Origin: a virus
IMG/VR virus record: IMGVR_UViG_3300034105_000354
Coordinates: 1 to 21,062 of that record
Direction: 5' to 3' (one strand)
Length of the DNA: 21,062 nucleotides
In this document: positions 12,807 through 20,116 of the stretch, piece after piece
Layout: each line of letters starts with the position of its first letter
Position numbering within the stretch: the first letter of the stretch is position 1
The notes under the pieces: model-generated
Databases searched by the model: none
Told to the model about the DNA's origin: nothing
What the model saw: only the letters and a program-made list of their open reading frames with translations
Translations under genes and position numbers: made by a program

Positions 12807-12832
12807 CAAATATATTTAGTATAAATTAACAA
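12807..12832 (-). promoter_or_regulatory. Possible promoter giving a leaderless ninG mRNA
   Basis: TATATTTG (12814-12807) matches TAnnTTTG, with TTG at 12832-12830 spaced 15 nt away, shorter than usual. Transcription would start at or very near the ATG at 12802, leaving no leader. Confidence 0.35.
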
Positions 12833-12863
12833 TTTTAGTTAAAAACTTTATTTTTAAATAGTA

Positions 12864-12892
12864 TTGTTTTAATTTTTTATCCTGTAACTTTG
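12864..12892 (+). promoter_or_regulatory. Bacteroidota-type promoter on the plus strand
   Basis: TTG (12864-12866), 18 nt, TAACTTTG (12885-12892) match the Bacteroidota primary-sigma consensus. It points toward the late genes, against all annotated transcription. The predicted start is near 12898, followed by a very A-rich transcript. Two TAnnTTTG-like sites face the other way nearby, so the gap may be a divergent control region. Confidence 0.5.
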
Positions 12893-12896
12893 CCTT

Positions 12897-12985
12897 GTAA
12901 TCAAAAAAACAAAATAAGTATTTAAAAAAAGATTAAAATAAATAACCAAAAAGAAACAAAATAAATAACAAAAAACAAAGTGTGG
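12897..12985 (+). repeat. A-rich tract with short direct repeats in the late/early gap
   Basis: From 12901 to 12980 the plus strand holds 57 A and 12 T, the reverse of the T-rich plus strand elsewhere. AAAATAA recurs at 12911, 12935 and 12958 (spacing 24 and 23), and AAAATAAATAAC occurs twice (12935-12946 and 12958-12969). It could be the leader of a plus-strand RNA, a bent-DNA or iteron-like protein site, or simple low-complexity DNA. No gene longer than 19 codons starts in it. Confidence 0.5.
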
Positions 12986-13007
12986 AGAAGGCAATTATAT
13001 GCCAAAT

Positions 13008-13142
13008 TTATCTACCTTGACCTTTGTATTTCTTTTGATAATTTTTAGAAGATTTTAATTTAGAAGATTTTGTTTTTGAATGTACTCCAGGTCTTGAAAT
13101 ATTAGTTTCTATACGGGTAGAAACCACCGTCTGTTTTGCCAT
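13008..13142 (-). CDS. Small basic protein (44 aa)
   Basis: MAKQTVVSTRIETNISRPGV, then a Ser/Lys-rich tail with SKNYQKKYKGQGR at the end. I recognise this R-P-G-V-H-x-K ... S-K-N-Y-K-K-x-Y-x-G-Q-G-R pattern as a recurring short protein of Bacteroidota phages, without a known role. Strong positive charge suggests nucleic-acid or membrane-surface contact. It overlaps the end of the spanin gene by 34 nt and is the last gene of the late block. Confidence 0.7.
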   Translation of the reverse strand: MAKQTVVSTRIETNISRPGVHSKTKSSKLKSSKNYQKKYKGQGR

Positions 13143-13600
13143 ACTAAATAAATTATAATTATAATTAAAATATATCCTATTGGATTAGAAGTTTTCTCTA
13201 TATTTTTAACTTTTGTATTTTCTTTAACTTTTATAGTTTGTTGTTTATCTTCAATTTTAGACACTTTTATATCTTGTTTATGTAAACTATTGTCTTTTGT
13301 ATTAATGTGTCTTAAAACAACGTTTTTGTACGTTATACCGTTTACTACAATATCTTTACAAGTATCTAAAGGAGTTATTATAAATTCATCAATTACAATA
13401 TCATTTTTAGTTTCAATTTTTATATCCTCTTTCGTCTCTATTTTAGTGGAAATTTGGGACAAACTATCTTTCTTAACCTCATTTATAACTACTTTTCTTG
13501 TGCCACAAGATGATAACATTGTAATTACAGTTGATGCTACTACAACATAAACCCAAAACAATATCCAGTTCCTATTCTGCAAAATAATTGTCTGCTTCAT
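13109..13600 (-). CDS. Candidate unimolecular spanin (lipoprotein with C-terminal membrane helix, 163 aa)
   Basis: The N-terminus has Arg10, a hydrophobic stretch (about 12-28) and a lipobox L29-S30-S31-C32, so mature Cys32 would be lipidated and carried to the outer membrane. A Lys/Thr/Ile-rich periplasmic stretch follows (40-138), then a transmembrane helix IGYILIIIIIYLVW (141-154) and a basic tail QNRRWF. This topology, outer-membrane lipid at one end and inner-membrane helix at the other, is that of the T1 gp11 u-spanin. It lies directly after the lysozyme gene with a 29-nt overlap. No acidic residues follow Cys32, so no surface-export signal is evident. Confidence 0.7.
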   Translation of the reverse strand: MKQTIILQNRNWILFWVYVVVASTVITMLSSCGTRKVVINEVKKDSLSQISTKIETKEDIKIETKNDIVIDEFIITPLDTCKDIVVNGITYKNVVLRHINTKDNSLHKQDIKVSKIEDKQQTIKVKENTKVKNIEKTSNPIGYILIIIIIYLVWQNRRWFLPV

Positions 13601-14021
13601 AAATTCGTCTTTTAGTTAAACCTGCTAATTTTTTAGTACCAACTTTATCCCATCTTAAAAATTCATCTTTTATAGTATGGTCTAATCTATTATTATTTAC
13701 CTTCTTTAATAATGTACTTCTCATAAAATTTGCAACTCCTACATTATAAGCAAAAGATACTAAAGAGTTAAATTGATTTTGAGTTAAAGGTTGTGTAACA
13801 CATTTAGAAACTTTTTTAGCAAAATTATCAGCAATATCTTTAAACATTTCAAATGCTTCAGCTTTAGTTATTGATTTATCCACCATAGTAACTTTTTTAC
13901 CGTCTTTATAAAATGTGTTACCATATCCAATTGTAGCTAATTTAGCAGGACATAAATAAGGTTTAGCACTAAATCCTTCAAACTCACAAATCATCATATA
14001 GCCTTTATTGTCTAATTTCAT
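13572..14021 (-). CDS. GH24 phage lysozyme/endolysin (149 aa)
   Basis: Cleaves the glycan strands of peptidoglycan at the end of infection. The catalytic region CEFEGFSAKPYLCPAKLATI (residues 12-31) shows Glu15-x8-Cys24-x5-Thr30, the E-D/C-T triad of T4-type lysozymes with Cys in the Asp position. TIGYGNT (30-36) and LTQNQFNSLVSFAYNVG (79-95) are the other GH24 landmarks. There is no N-terminal signal or SAR helix, so it needs a holin for release. It overlaps the upstream coiled-coil gene by 4 nt and the spanin by 29 nt. Confidence 0.9.
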   Translation of the reverse strand: MKLDNKGYMMICEFEGFSAKPYLCPAKLATIGYGNTFYKDGKKVTMVDKSITKAEAFEMFKDIADNFAKKVSKCVTQPLTQNQFNSLVSFAYNVGVANFMRSTLLKKVNNNRLDHTIKDEFLRWDKVGTKKLAGLTKRRIYEADNYFAE

Positions 14022-14311
14022 TTTGATAAAAGTTTTATAATTGTTCCTACTAATCCAGCAGTAAGTAAACCTGCAACAAATTTCAACTGTCCGATATAAA
14101 CGGACTTTTTAGCCATATCTAATTCAATAAACTCTAACTTTTCTTTTAGTGCTTCTATATCGTGTTTAATGGAATCAATATCAGAAATAACACCTTTATT
14201 ACCATTTACTTTTGAGCCGATGAGTGCGGAAGAAATGTATTGTAAATCTTCTTTTATAAGGCGAAGGTGTTGTTCCATTCGGTCTAATCTTTCTTTGTCT
14301 TGAAATTCCAT
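14018..14311 (-). CDS. Coiled-coil protein with C-terminal membrane anchor, holin-associated (97 aa)
   Basis: Residues 1-70 form a heptad-like coiled coil (ERLDRMEQHLRLIKEDLQYI, IEALKEKLEFIELDM). Residues about 76-94 form one transmembrane helix (LKFVAGLLTAGLVGTIIKLL). The layout resembles the XhlA-type lysis proteins found beside holins and endolysins. It sits between the two-helix holin candidate (1 nt) and the lysozyme (4-nt overlap). It may itself be the holin or an antiholin; sequence alone does not decide. Confidence 0.65.
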   Translation of the reverse strand: MEFQDKERLDRMEQHLRLIKEDLQYISSALIGSKVNGNKGVISDIDSIKHDIEALKEKLEFIELDMAKKSVYIGQLKFVAGLLTAGLVGTIIKLLSK

Positions 14312-14312
14312 T

Positions 14313-14495
14313 TTAACTTTTTAATTTTGCAACTATATCCGTAAATCCTTGAATGCTTACATAAGCAGTAGCTATAACAACCCAATCTTGAGAAGTTAAA
14401 TCACCTGCAAATAAACCACCACAAGCTATTAAAAACACCATCAATTTACGTGATATGAATTTATTTAATATTTTATCTAAATTCTCCTTACTCAT
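14313..14495 (-). CDS. Candidate holin, two membrane helices (60 aa)
   Basis: A charged N-terminus (MSKENLDKILNKFISRK) is followed by two hydrophobic segments, about 18-31 (KLMVFLIACGGLFA) and 38-54 (WVVIATAYVSIQGFTDI), and a short basic end (KLKS). Size and topology suit a small class II-type holin that opens the inner membrane for the lysozyme. It overlaps the 96-residue gene upstream by 8 nt and is two genes away from the lysozyme. The call is based on topology and operon position. Confidence 0.65.
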   Translation of the reverse strand: MSKENLDKILNKFISRKLMVFLIACGGLFAGDLTSQDWVVIATAYVSIQGFTDIVAKLKS

Positions 14496-14778
14496 ATCCT
14501 GAAAAATTATGCTTTGGATTATTTACTATTATTTCATTATTTCCAAAATCAATATCTTGAATAGCCATAATATCATAATGATAACCATCTGCAAATATTG
14601 GAGAAGTTATTTCATTAAAATCTTCGTCATAAGTTCCTTCTGTAAGAACTATTAATCCAATATCAACTATTGCTTGTATTCCATTTTTATAGTTGTTTTC
14701 TGCATCGATTAAATCTTTAGCAAGAAAATCAGCAAGAGCAGTTTCTTTGTCGTTGTATTTCAATTTATATATGTTCAT
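14488..14778 (-). CDS. Hypothetical protein between fibre and lysis genes (96 aa)
   Basis: Starts MNIYKLKYNDKETALADFLA and includes IVLTEGTYDEDFNEITSPI and FADGYHYDIMAI, with a soluble alpha/beta appearance. I have seen proteins of this type beside lysis genes of flavobacterial phages but know of no function. It overlaps the holin candidate by 8 nt and follows the LamG-like fibre protein by 1 nt, so it may belong to either group. Confidence 0.6.
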   Translation of the reverse strand: MNIYKLKYNDKETALADFLAKDLIDAENNYKNGIQAIVDIGLIVLTEGTYDEDFNEITSPIFADGYHYDIMAIQDIDFGNNEIIVNNPKHNFSGYE

Positions 14779-14779
14779 T

Positions 14780-15988
14780 TTATAAAGTTGTTAATGATGC
14801 CATTTCAGCATCTGTTAAATAAGTTTTATATAATTGTGTAGATTTTACTTTTCCGTAAAATGTATTACTACCAGATGTTCCTCTATCAAAACTAAATCTA
14901 TTCATTGAAATTGGTAATGTTGTTACTATACTACTTGCTCTATTAACTCCATTTATCCATAAAGAAACTCCTAATGTATTACTATATCTTACTGCTATTT
15001 TTGCAAATTGTGTTTCATCTGTAACATTATAACTAATTCCGGGTATAACAACAGTTCCTGCTGATACCATAGCTGCTGCTATATTATTTGATGAAGTACT
15101 ATAATATAATATAATTCTATTTGAAGTTGTTCCATCTGAAATAGATATAATTCTATCTGTTAAATCATTTGCTAAAGCAGCACTTTCAATAAACATAACT
15201 CCTTCAGTTTGTCCTATTAAACTTGATACACCACTAACAGATGCTAAATCTGCATTCCTTGTGACTGTACTTGCTACTGTTGGAATATATGATGTGGCAT
15301 AAGAACCTAATTCGAGTTGTGGCATTGATAATGTAAAGTCTCCAGTAGGTGTCCCACCATTTACTCCTAATCCAAATCTAACTTCTGAAATTGTAGTTGT
15401 TGCAGTTGCAGTAAAAACTATTGTATAAGTATTTCCAGATTCTATATTTGTTGATGAAGATATTGCTACATTATTTTTGTAGTAAACTGATGTTCCAGTT
15501 GCATTAATAATTGCAATAATATCAATAATAGCTTGAGTAATAGTTACATTTTCTATATAAACTGAAAGAGAATATACATTGTTTATTGTGAATGGTTGAG
15601 TTTGATAAAAATATCCTCTTATAGATGTTCCATTAAAATTATAAGCAGTTACATTTGGATTTTTTACACTTGTAATTGGTGTTGTTGTTCCTAAAAATGA
15701 TTTTGTGAAACTTGTAGGTGTAGTTCCTCCACCAGCCCAAACACTATTTAAAAGTAAATTTGTTCTTTGTGGCTCTAATAATATATTAGCAACTCCATTT
15801 GTATAATCTAATCTTGGAATACCTGTAGTTACGTTTTCAACTAATCCACTACTATTGATTCGTGTAGCAGTTGTGGCTCTTGTAGTTGTTAAATCTCCAC
15901 TTCCACTTGAAGGCACAACAGAATATAACTTATTGGCTTTATAAGATGTTGGTGTTAAAACTAAAGATGCTTGTGTTAATAAACTCAT
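14780..15988 (-). CDS. Fibre/appendage protein with LamG-like domain (402 aa)
   Basis: The N-terminal region has DLTTTRATTATRINSSGLV (32-50), then PRLDY and LLEPQRTNLLLNS (70-82), a signature of phage fibre proteins that precede a concanavalin/LamG-type sugar-binding domain. The rest is beta-rich, and the end (YGKVKSTQLYKTYLTDAEM) is typical of a laminin-G jelly roll. It would sit on the tail tip and bind host surface polysaccharide. It starts 3 nt after a small gene and lies in the same transcript as the large fibre. Confidence 0.75.
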   Translation of the reverse strand: MSLLTQASLVLTPTSYKANKLYSVVPSSGSGDLTTTRATTATRINSSGLVENVTTGIPRLDYTNGVANILLEPQRTNLLLNSVWAGGGTTPTSFTKSFLGTTTPITSVKNPNVTAYNFNGTSIRGYFYQTQPFTINNVYSLSVYIENVTITQAIIDIIAIINATGTSVYYKNNVAISSSTNIESGNTYTIVFTATATTTISEVRFGLGVNGGTPTGDFTLSMPQLELGSYATSYIPTVASTVTRNADLASVSGVSSLIGQTEGVMFIESAALANDLTDRIISISDGTTSNRIILYYSTSSNNIAAAMVSAGTVVIPGISYNVTDETQFAKIAVRYSNTLGVSLWINGVNRASSIVTTLPISMNRFSFDRGTSGSNTFYGKVKSTQLYKTYLTDAEMASLTTL

Positions 15989-15991
15989 ATA

Positions 15992-16366
15992 CTATAAATT
16001 TATTTGATTCATATAATCTTGAATAGCTAATTCTCTTTGTGCATCTACTTCAAATCCATTCATTGAATTTAAAGATACAATTCTTAAAATATGTTGAAAA
16101 TCTCCAAATATTTGATTATTAGATTTTATCCATAAATTAACAGTTACATAATAAGCCACATCTCCTTCAGGAATTATTGGTAATTCTATATCTGTATCAT
16201 AAATTATTTTATTTGAATATACCGCTGGAGTTATTATTGTATCTATAACAATTCCATTTTCATCTAATAAATTTTCTGTTTTTTCAGCTTCTAATAATTC
16301 AAAACCGATTGGATTTACCGATGTTTCTGCACCAAATAAATAATTTTCTAAAATAAACTTTTCCAT
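15992..16366 (-). CDS. Fibre-associated hypothetical protein (124 aa)
   Basis: An acidic beta-rich protein with a C-terminal helix (VDAQRELAIQDYMNQI). Position between the two fibre genes (3 nt and 5 nt away) suggests a fibre assembly chaperone or a small adhesin-accessory protein, by analogy with T4 gp38/gp57-type partners. There is no sequence proof. No signal peptide or membrane segment. Confidence 0.55.
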   Translation of the reverse strand: MEKFILENYLFGAETSVNPIGFELLEAEKTENLLDENGIVIDTIITPAVYSNKIIYDTDIELPIIPEGDVAYYVTVNLWIKSNNQIFGDFQHILRIVSLNSMNGFEVDAQRELAIQDYMNQINL

Positions 16367-16371
16367 TTTTA

Positions 16372-19300
16372 TTAATTAAAATATTGACAATATATTATTC
16401 CTTGTGTTCCATTTCCACCACTTGCAGCTACTCCTTTTCCACCTGAACCACCTGCTCCATATCCTGTTGCATTGTAACCGTTTTTATTAGCCAATACACC
16501 CGAACCTCCTAATCCCCATCCTTTAGGACTTGAACCTCCTGTTCCAGATGGTACAGCAGCAGCAGTATTTAAACTATCTCCTCCATTTTGTCCACTTATA
16601 ACAATATCTGGAGTAACACCTGTTGCACTACCTGTTCCACCTGCTCCACCTGCTGCAGATTGTGCGGCAGTTCCAAATCCACCTCCTGATGCAGTAAATG
16701 TTGCAGCTCCTATTGTTAATGTTGTAGAAGTCCCAGAAGTTCCACCTGTTGCAGGAAGACCACCAGTACCACCTGTTCCTATTGCACAAGTATAAGTAGT
16801 TGATGGAGATAAACCTGTTATTCTTTCAAAAACATAACCACCTGCTCCTGCTCCTGAAGCACTTGAAGAAGTTCCAGTTGGTCCACCACCTCCACCACCA
16901 CCTCCACCAACTAATTCAATTATAAATACTGTTGATGTTGTAATAGTTGATGGTGTAGTAAATGATGTTCCTGAAGTAACTATTATTGTTCCTGTTTGTG
17001 CTGAACTTCCAGATATAACTAAATCTCCACTACCTAAAATACTATTTCCATTTATAGATTTGATATTTACAGTAGATTGTAAAGTATCTTGTTTACCACT
17101 AAATTGAGTTTGAATCCCACTTGTAACTCCTTTTACATAGGTTAATTCAGTAAGACTTGGATAAGTTGCAAGTGGTAAACTAACCACATTTTTATTAGCA
17201 TCAAATGAAGCTATTGTAGATGCAGTTTGTAATCCTATTTTTAATGTTCCATTTGATACCTCTAAATTATTTTGAGCTAAACCAGGACCTCCACCAATAT
17301 TTAAAGTTGCTCCTGTTCCTGATGTAAAAAATGGAGTTCCCAAATATTCAAAAAATACTGGGCTACCTGTTGCTCCAAATCTTATTGATGAAAATGTTTT
17401 TGCTCCAGCAAATGTTTGGTCTCCTGTTGTTACAACACCTCCAAAAGAAGCAGAAGCAGGTTGTAGATTTAAAACACTTCCAGTTAATGTAGCAGCATTA
17501 GCGTTAGGGACACTTCCTATTGCTGATAAAGTTATTGTATTCTGTTTAGCATCCAACTGACTCTTTACAACTACATCCGTATCTGCTGTACCTGCTGTGG
17601 CTGTTATTTTACCGTTGTTTTGTACTTTAGCTACAAGACCGTTATCCCCTGAAAAAGTAACAATATCAGTTCCCCCATCGGCTGTAAATTGAGCAGCTGC
17701 ACCACCACCTCCATACACCTGCATACCTATATGGGAATTACTTTCTACATAAAGAGTAGTTAAACCTATATTATCGTTTGATATTATTGTATTTCCTGTA
17801 AATGTTTTATCTCCTGCAAATGTTTGACTTGTTGTTGAAACTAATCCTTTTTGAGTTGCAGTTGCTAAAGGAACTAAATTTTCAGCAAGTGAATGTTCCC
17901 ATAAAGATGCAGGGTCATTCCAATATAATATCTCATTATTTAAAGCATCAACATTTTCTACATCAGCTAAATCTCTTAAATATATATTTGGCATTACAGA
18001 TGTAGGAATAGCTGCTGAACTTCTAACAGGAGAAGCTCCTCCAAATTGGAATTGATATGTAGGGTCTGAACCAACAGGAGATGTAAGTCTATTTGCGTAG
18101 TATTTTAAAACAACTCTATCTGTATCTAAAAAGATACCATCATTCCAAAGTGCAGTTGCAGAAAACTCAACATAACCTCCATTTGTTACAGGTAGTGTAT
18201 AGTCTGATTCAGCTATTAATGTTTCTGTTCCTGCTAAATTTCTTTTATATATTCTAAAGAAGAACTCCGCTTGACCTGTTCCACTTGTTCTGCTTATATT
18301 TCCAATAGTTTTAAAATCAAAAACACCAGGATTTCCTGATATAATATTTGCATCTGTAATAAGTGAACCTACTAATTGTCCAACTGATGTTATAACCCCT
18401 GTTGATACATCTACCGCAGTTGCATTATATCTTGTGTCTGCAATGTTTCTAACAAGTACAGTATATCCACTTATATCAGAAGCAGTTGTTGTAGCATATA
18501 AATCTAATGTAGAAGGTAAATCAGCAGAAGTTAAATAAATATTATTATCAACTGAACCATCAGCCTTTAAGAATTGATAATCAAAACCACCTGATTTTAT
18601 TAATTTTTCAGCAGTTATATCATTCAATCCTAAATTAACATCAGTTGTAGCACCTGTATATGGAACTAAATTTGTTATTGAAGGTATTGTTGGTTTATTT
18701 AATATTTGAGCATCACCACTTGTAGCATTCCAATCTGCATTTACATTTACTTCAGCACCTGTTGCTATTCCCGCTAATTTATTCTTTTCAGCAGTTGTGT
18801 AATCATTTAAAGTAGCACCTGCTAAAGTACCATTTCCTAATGGAACAGTTGCATCTGTACCTGTATTACTATTTATTGTAAAATTACTTATAGTTTGAGT
18901 AGTGGTTAAATTTGTAGCACCACCTCCGCCACCACCTCCATAAGATATTGAACCATCTGCCATTAAATATTCATCAGCAGCACCACCTAATTTAACAAAT
19001 TTATCAGCATTTATTTGTTGTGTATATCCTTGATTTACATAAGATATATTTCTTAAAACTGCTAAAGAAGATAGTAATTGATTAGATGCTTCAACTGTAC
19101 TACCATCAGTAATAGTCCTTAAATAAAAAGCATCAAATATTGAGTTATCTCTATCTAAATAATTTAATTGTAATTGTTGTGAATTGTCTTTATTATCAAC
19201 ATAAGTTGTAGTAGCTAATCCTGTAGGTTTATTTAAAATTTCAGCATCTCCACTAACTGCATTCCAATCAGCATTTACATTTACTTCAGCACCTGATGCA

Positions 19301-19695
19301 ATACCATTTAATTTAGTTTTTTCAGTTGCAGAAAATAATCCAGCATTTGTGCTATCAGCTAATGGAATAGTAGCATCTGTACCTGTGTTACTGTTTACAA
19401 CGCCATTAGATATACCCGAAGTATAAGTTAAATTAGTAGTTCCAACAATAGATGTTAGTGGAGTTGTACTTCCATTATCTAATAATACATTTGCACCTGT
19501 ACCACCACTTTTAATAAATGAATTAGCAGTTATAGAATTAGAAGTTGTAGAACCTAAATCTGTAACAGATTGTAAAGTTTGATTTAATCCACCTGTAACT
19601 TGGTTTATATTTACAGTTGTTAAATTAGGATTTACAGTTATTGAAACACTATCTACTGTTTCAGAAACATTAATATCTATTATATCGTTTGCCAT
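16372..19695 (-). CDS. Large tail fibre with glycine-rich tip (1107 aa)
   Basis: The N-terminus (MANDIIDINVSETVDSVSIT) probably attaches to the tail. Fibre-shaft repeats follow. A 58-61 residue module with GAEVNVNADWNA and ILNKPT occurs twice (101-158 and 276-336), and a short I-K-S-G-G ... L-x-A-D-G-S motif occurs three times (about 59-76, 232-250, 364-382). A globular beta region at about 410-590 comes next. Residues about 897-1107 form a glycine-rich domain with a run of nine Gly, like the polyglycine-sandwich tips of phage adhesins that bind host receptors. No S74 self-cleaving chaperone is seen. It overlaps the upstream gene by 1 nt. Confidence 0.85.
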   Translation of the reverse strand: MANDIIDINVSETVDSVSITVNPNLTTVNINQVTGGLNQTLQSVTDLGSTTSNSITANSFIKSGGTGANVLLDNGSTTPLTSIVGTTNLTYTSGISNGVVNSNTGTDATIPLADSTNAGLFSATEKTKLNGIASGAEVNVNADWNAVSGDAEILNKPTGLATTTYVDNKDNSQQLQLNYLDRDNSIFDAFYLRTITDGSTVEASNQLLSSLAVLRNISYVNQGYTQQINADKFVKLGGAADEYLMADGSISYGGGGGGGATNLTTTQTISNFTINSNTGTDATVPLGNGTLAGATLNDYTTAEKNKLAGIATGAEVNVNADWNATSGDAQILNKPTIPSITNLVPYTGATTDVNLGLNDITAEKLIKSGGFDYQFLKADGSVDNNIYLTSADLPSTLDLYATTTASDISGYTVLVRNIADTRYNATAVDVSTGVITSVGQLVGSLITDANIISGNPGVFDFKTIGNISRTSGTGQAEFFFRIYKRNLAGTETLIAESDYTLPVTNGGYVEFSATALWNDGIFLDTDRVVLKYYANRLTSPVGSDPTYQFQFGGASPVRSSAAIPTSVMPNIYLRDLADVENVDALNNEILYWNDPASLWEHSLAENLVPLATATQKGLVSTTSQTFAGDKTFTGNTIISNDNIGLTTLYVESNSHIGMQVYGGGGAAAQFTADGGTDIVTFSGDNGLVAKVQNNGKITATAGTADTDVVVKSQLDAKQNTITLSAIGSVPNANAATLTGSVLNLQPASASFGGVVTTGDQTFAGAKTFSSIRFGATGSPVFFEYLGTPFFTSGTGATLNIGGGPGLAQNNLEVSNGTLKIGLQTASTIASFDANKNVVSLPLATYPSLTELTYVKGVTSGIQTQFSGKQDTLQSTVNIKSINGNSILGSGDLVISGSSAQTGTIIVTSGTSFTTPSTITTSTVFIIELVGGGGGGGGGPTGTSSSASGAGAGGYVFERITGLSPSTTYTCAIGTGGTGGLPATGGTSGTSTTLTIGAATFTASGGGFGTAAQSAAGGAGGTGSATGVTPDIVISGQNGGDSLNTAAAVPSGTGGSSPKGWGLGGSGVLANKNGYNATGYGAGGSGGKGVAASGGNGTQGIIYCQYFN
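18688..19395 (-). repeat. Internal duplication in the tail fibre gene
   Basis: The segments 19222-19395 and 18688-18870 encode two near-identical modules (N-S-N-T-G-T-D-A-T at the start, N-A-D-W-N-A in the middle, I-L-N-K-P-T at the end). Insertions of a few codons occur between them in the second half. They are also similar at DNA level, so the copies are recent or kept alike by recombination. Confidence 0.75.
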
Positions 19696-20030
19696 TATCG
19701 AGTTACATCATTAGTTATTGAAAAGTTTCCACTTATATATGTTTTAACAGTACCATCTGCTTTTATTAATTCAATATCATAAATGTAATTATAAGCATCT
19801 AAATTTATTATTTGTTTATTAATCTTAAATAAACCAGTAGCAGCAGTAGTTATAGTTATTCCTGCACTTGCAACAGAAGTTAATGAAAGAAATATTACTC
19901 CTCCATATTCTTTTCTTAATTGCATTCTTAATGTGCAACCTGTTAAATTTAATGCTACTGAATTAACAAGCATTTGAAAGTTTACTGCTTCAAATGTATC
20001 TCCTTTTATATGTGTAAAATCTAAAGCCAT
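19695..20030 (-). CDS. Baseplate/fibre-associated BppU-like protein (111 aa)
   Basis: Starts MALDFTHIKGDTFEAVNFQM and has LTGCTLRMQLRKEYGG and NYIYDIELIKADG. This pattern resembles the N-terminal domain of BppU-type baseplate upper proteins, which join receptor-binding fibres to the baseplate. It lies immediately upstream of the large fibre (TAATG-like 1-nt overlap). Its start overlaps the stop of the 28-residue gene. Assignment is by pattern and position. Confidence 0.65.
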   Translation of the reverse strand: MALDFTHIKGDTFEAVNFQMLVNSVALNLTGCTLRMQLRKEYGGVIFLSLTSVASAGITITTAATGLFKINKQIINLDAYNYIYDIELIKADGTVKTYISGNFSITNDVTR

Positions 20031-20116
20031 TATTTGTCTTTATTTAGTTTGTTTAAAAATACCTCTAACTTTTTTACGTTAGTTTCTTTTGGCTTGTATG
20101 TTTCTTTTTTATTCAT
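20030..20116 (-). CDS. Tiny basic peptide (28 aa)
   Basis: MNKKETYKPKETNVKKLEVF followed by LNKLNKDK. It fills the gap between the HNH gene and the BppU-like gene exactly, with ATGA at its start and TAATG at its end. It may be a short structural peptide or a coupling frame that keeps ribosomes on the message past the HNH gene. Confidence 0.45.
   Translation of the reverse strand: MNKKETYKPKETNVKKLEVFLNKLNKDK

Noticed and set aside
13003-13010. TAAATTTG on the minus strand as a promoter for ninG
   Set aside because: It overlaps the stop codon of the 44-residue gene and has no -33 partner, and it would give a leader of almost 200 nt.
12999-13058. A 19-codon plus-strand frame (MPNLSTLTFVF...) preceded by GGAG
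   Set aside because: Very short, wholly antisense to the 44-residue gene, and Shine-Dalgarno-like sequence is not informative in this group.
13876-13884. TTATCCACC, one base from a DnaA box
   Set aside because: A single imperfect copy inside the lysozyme gene; chance occurrence is likely.
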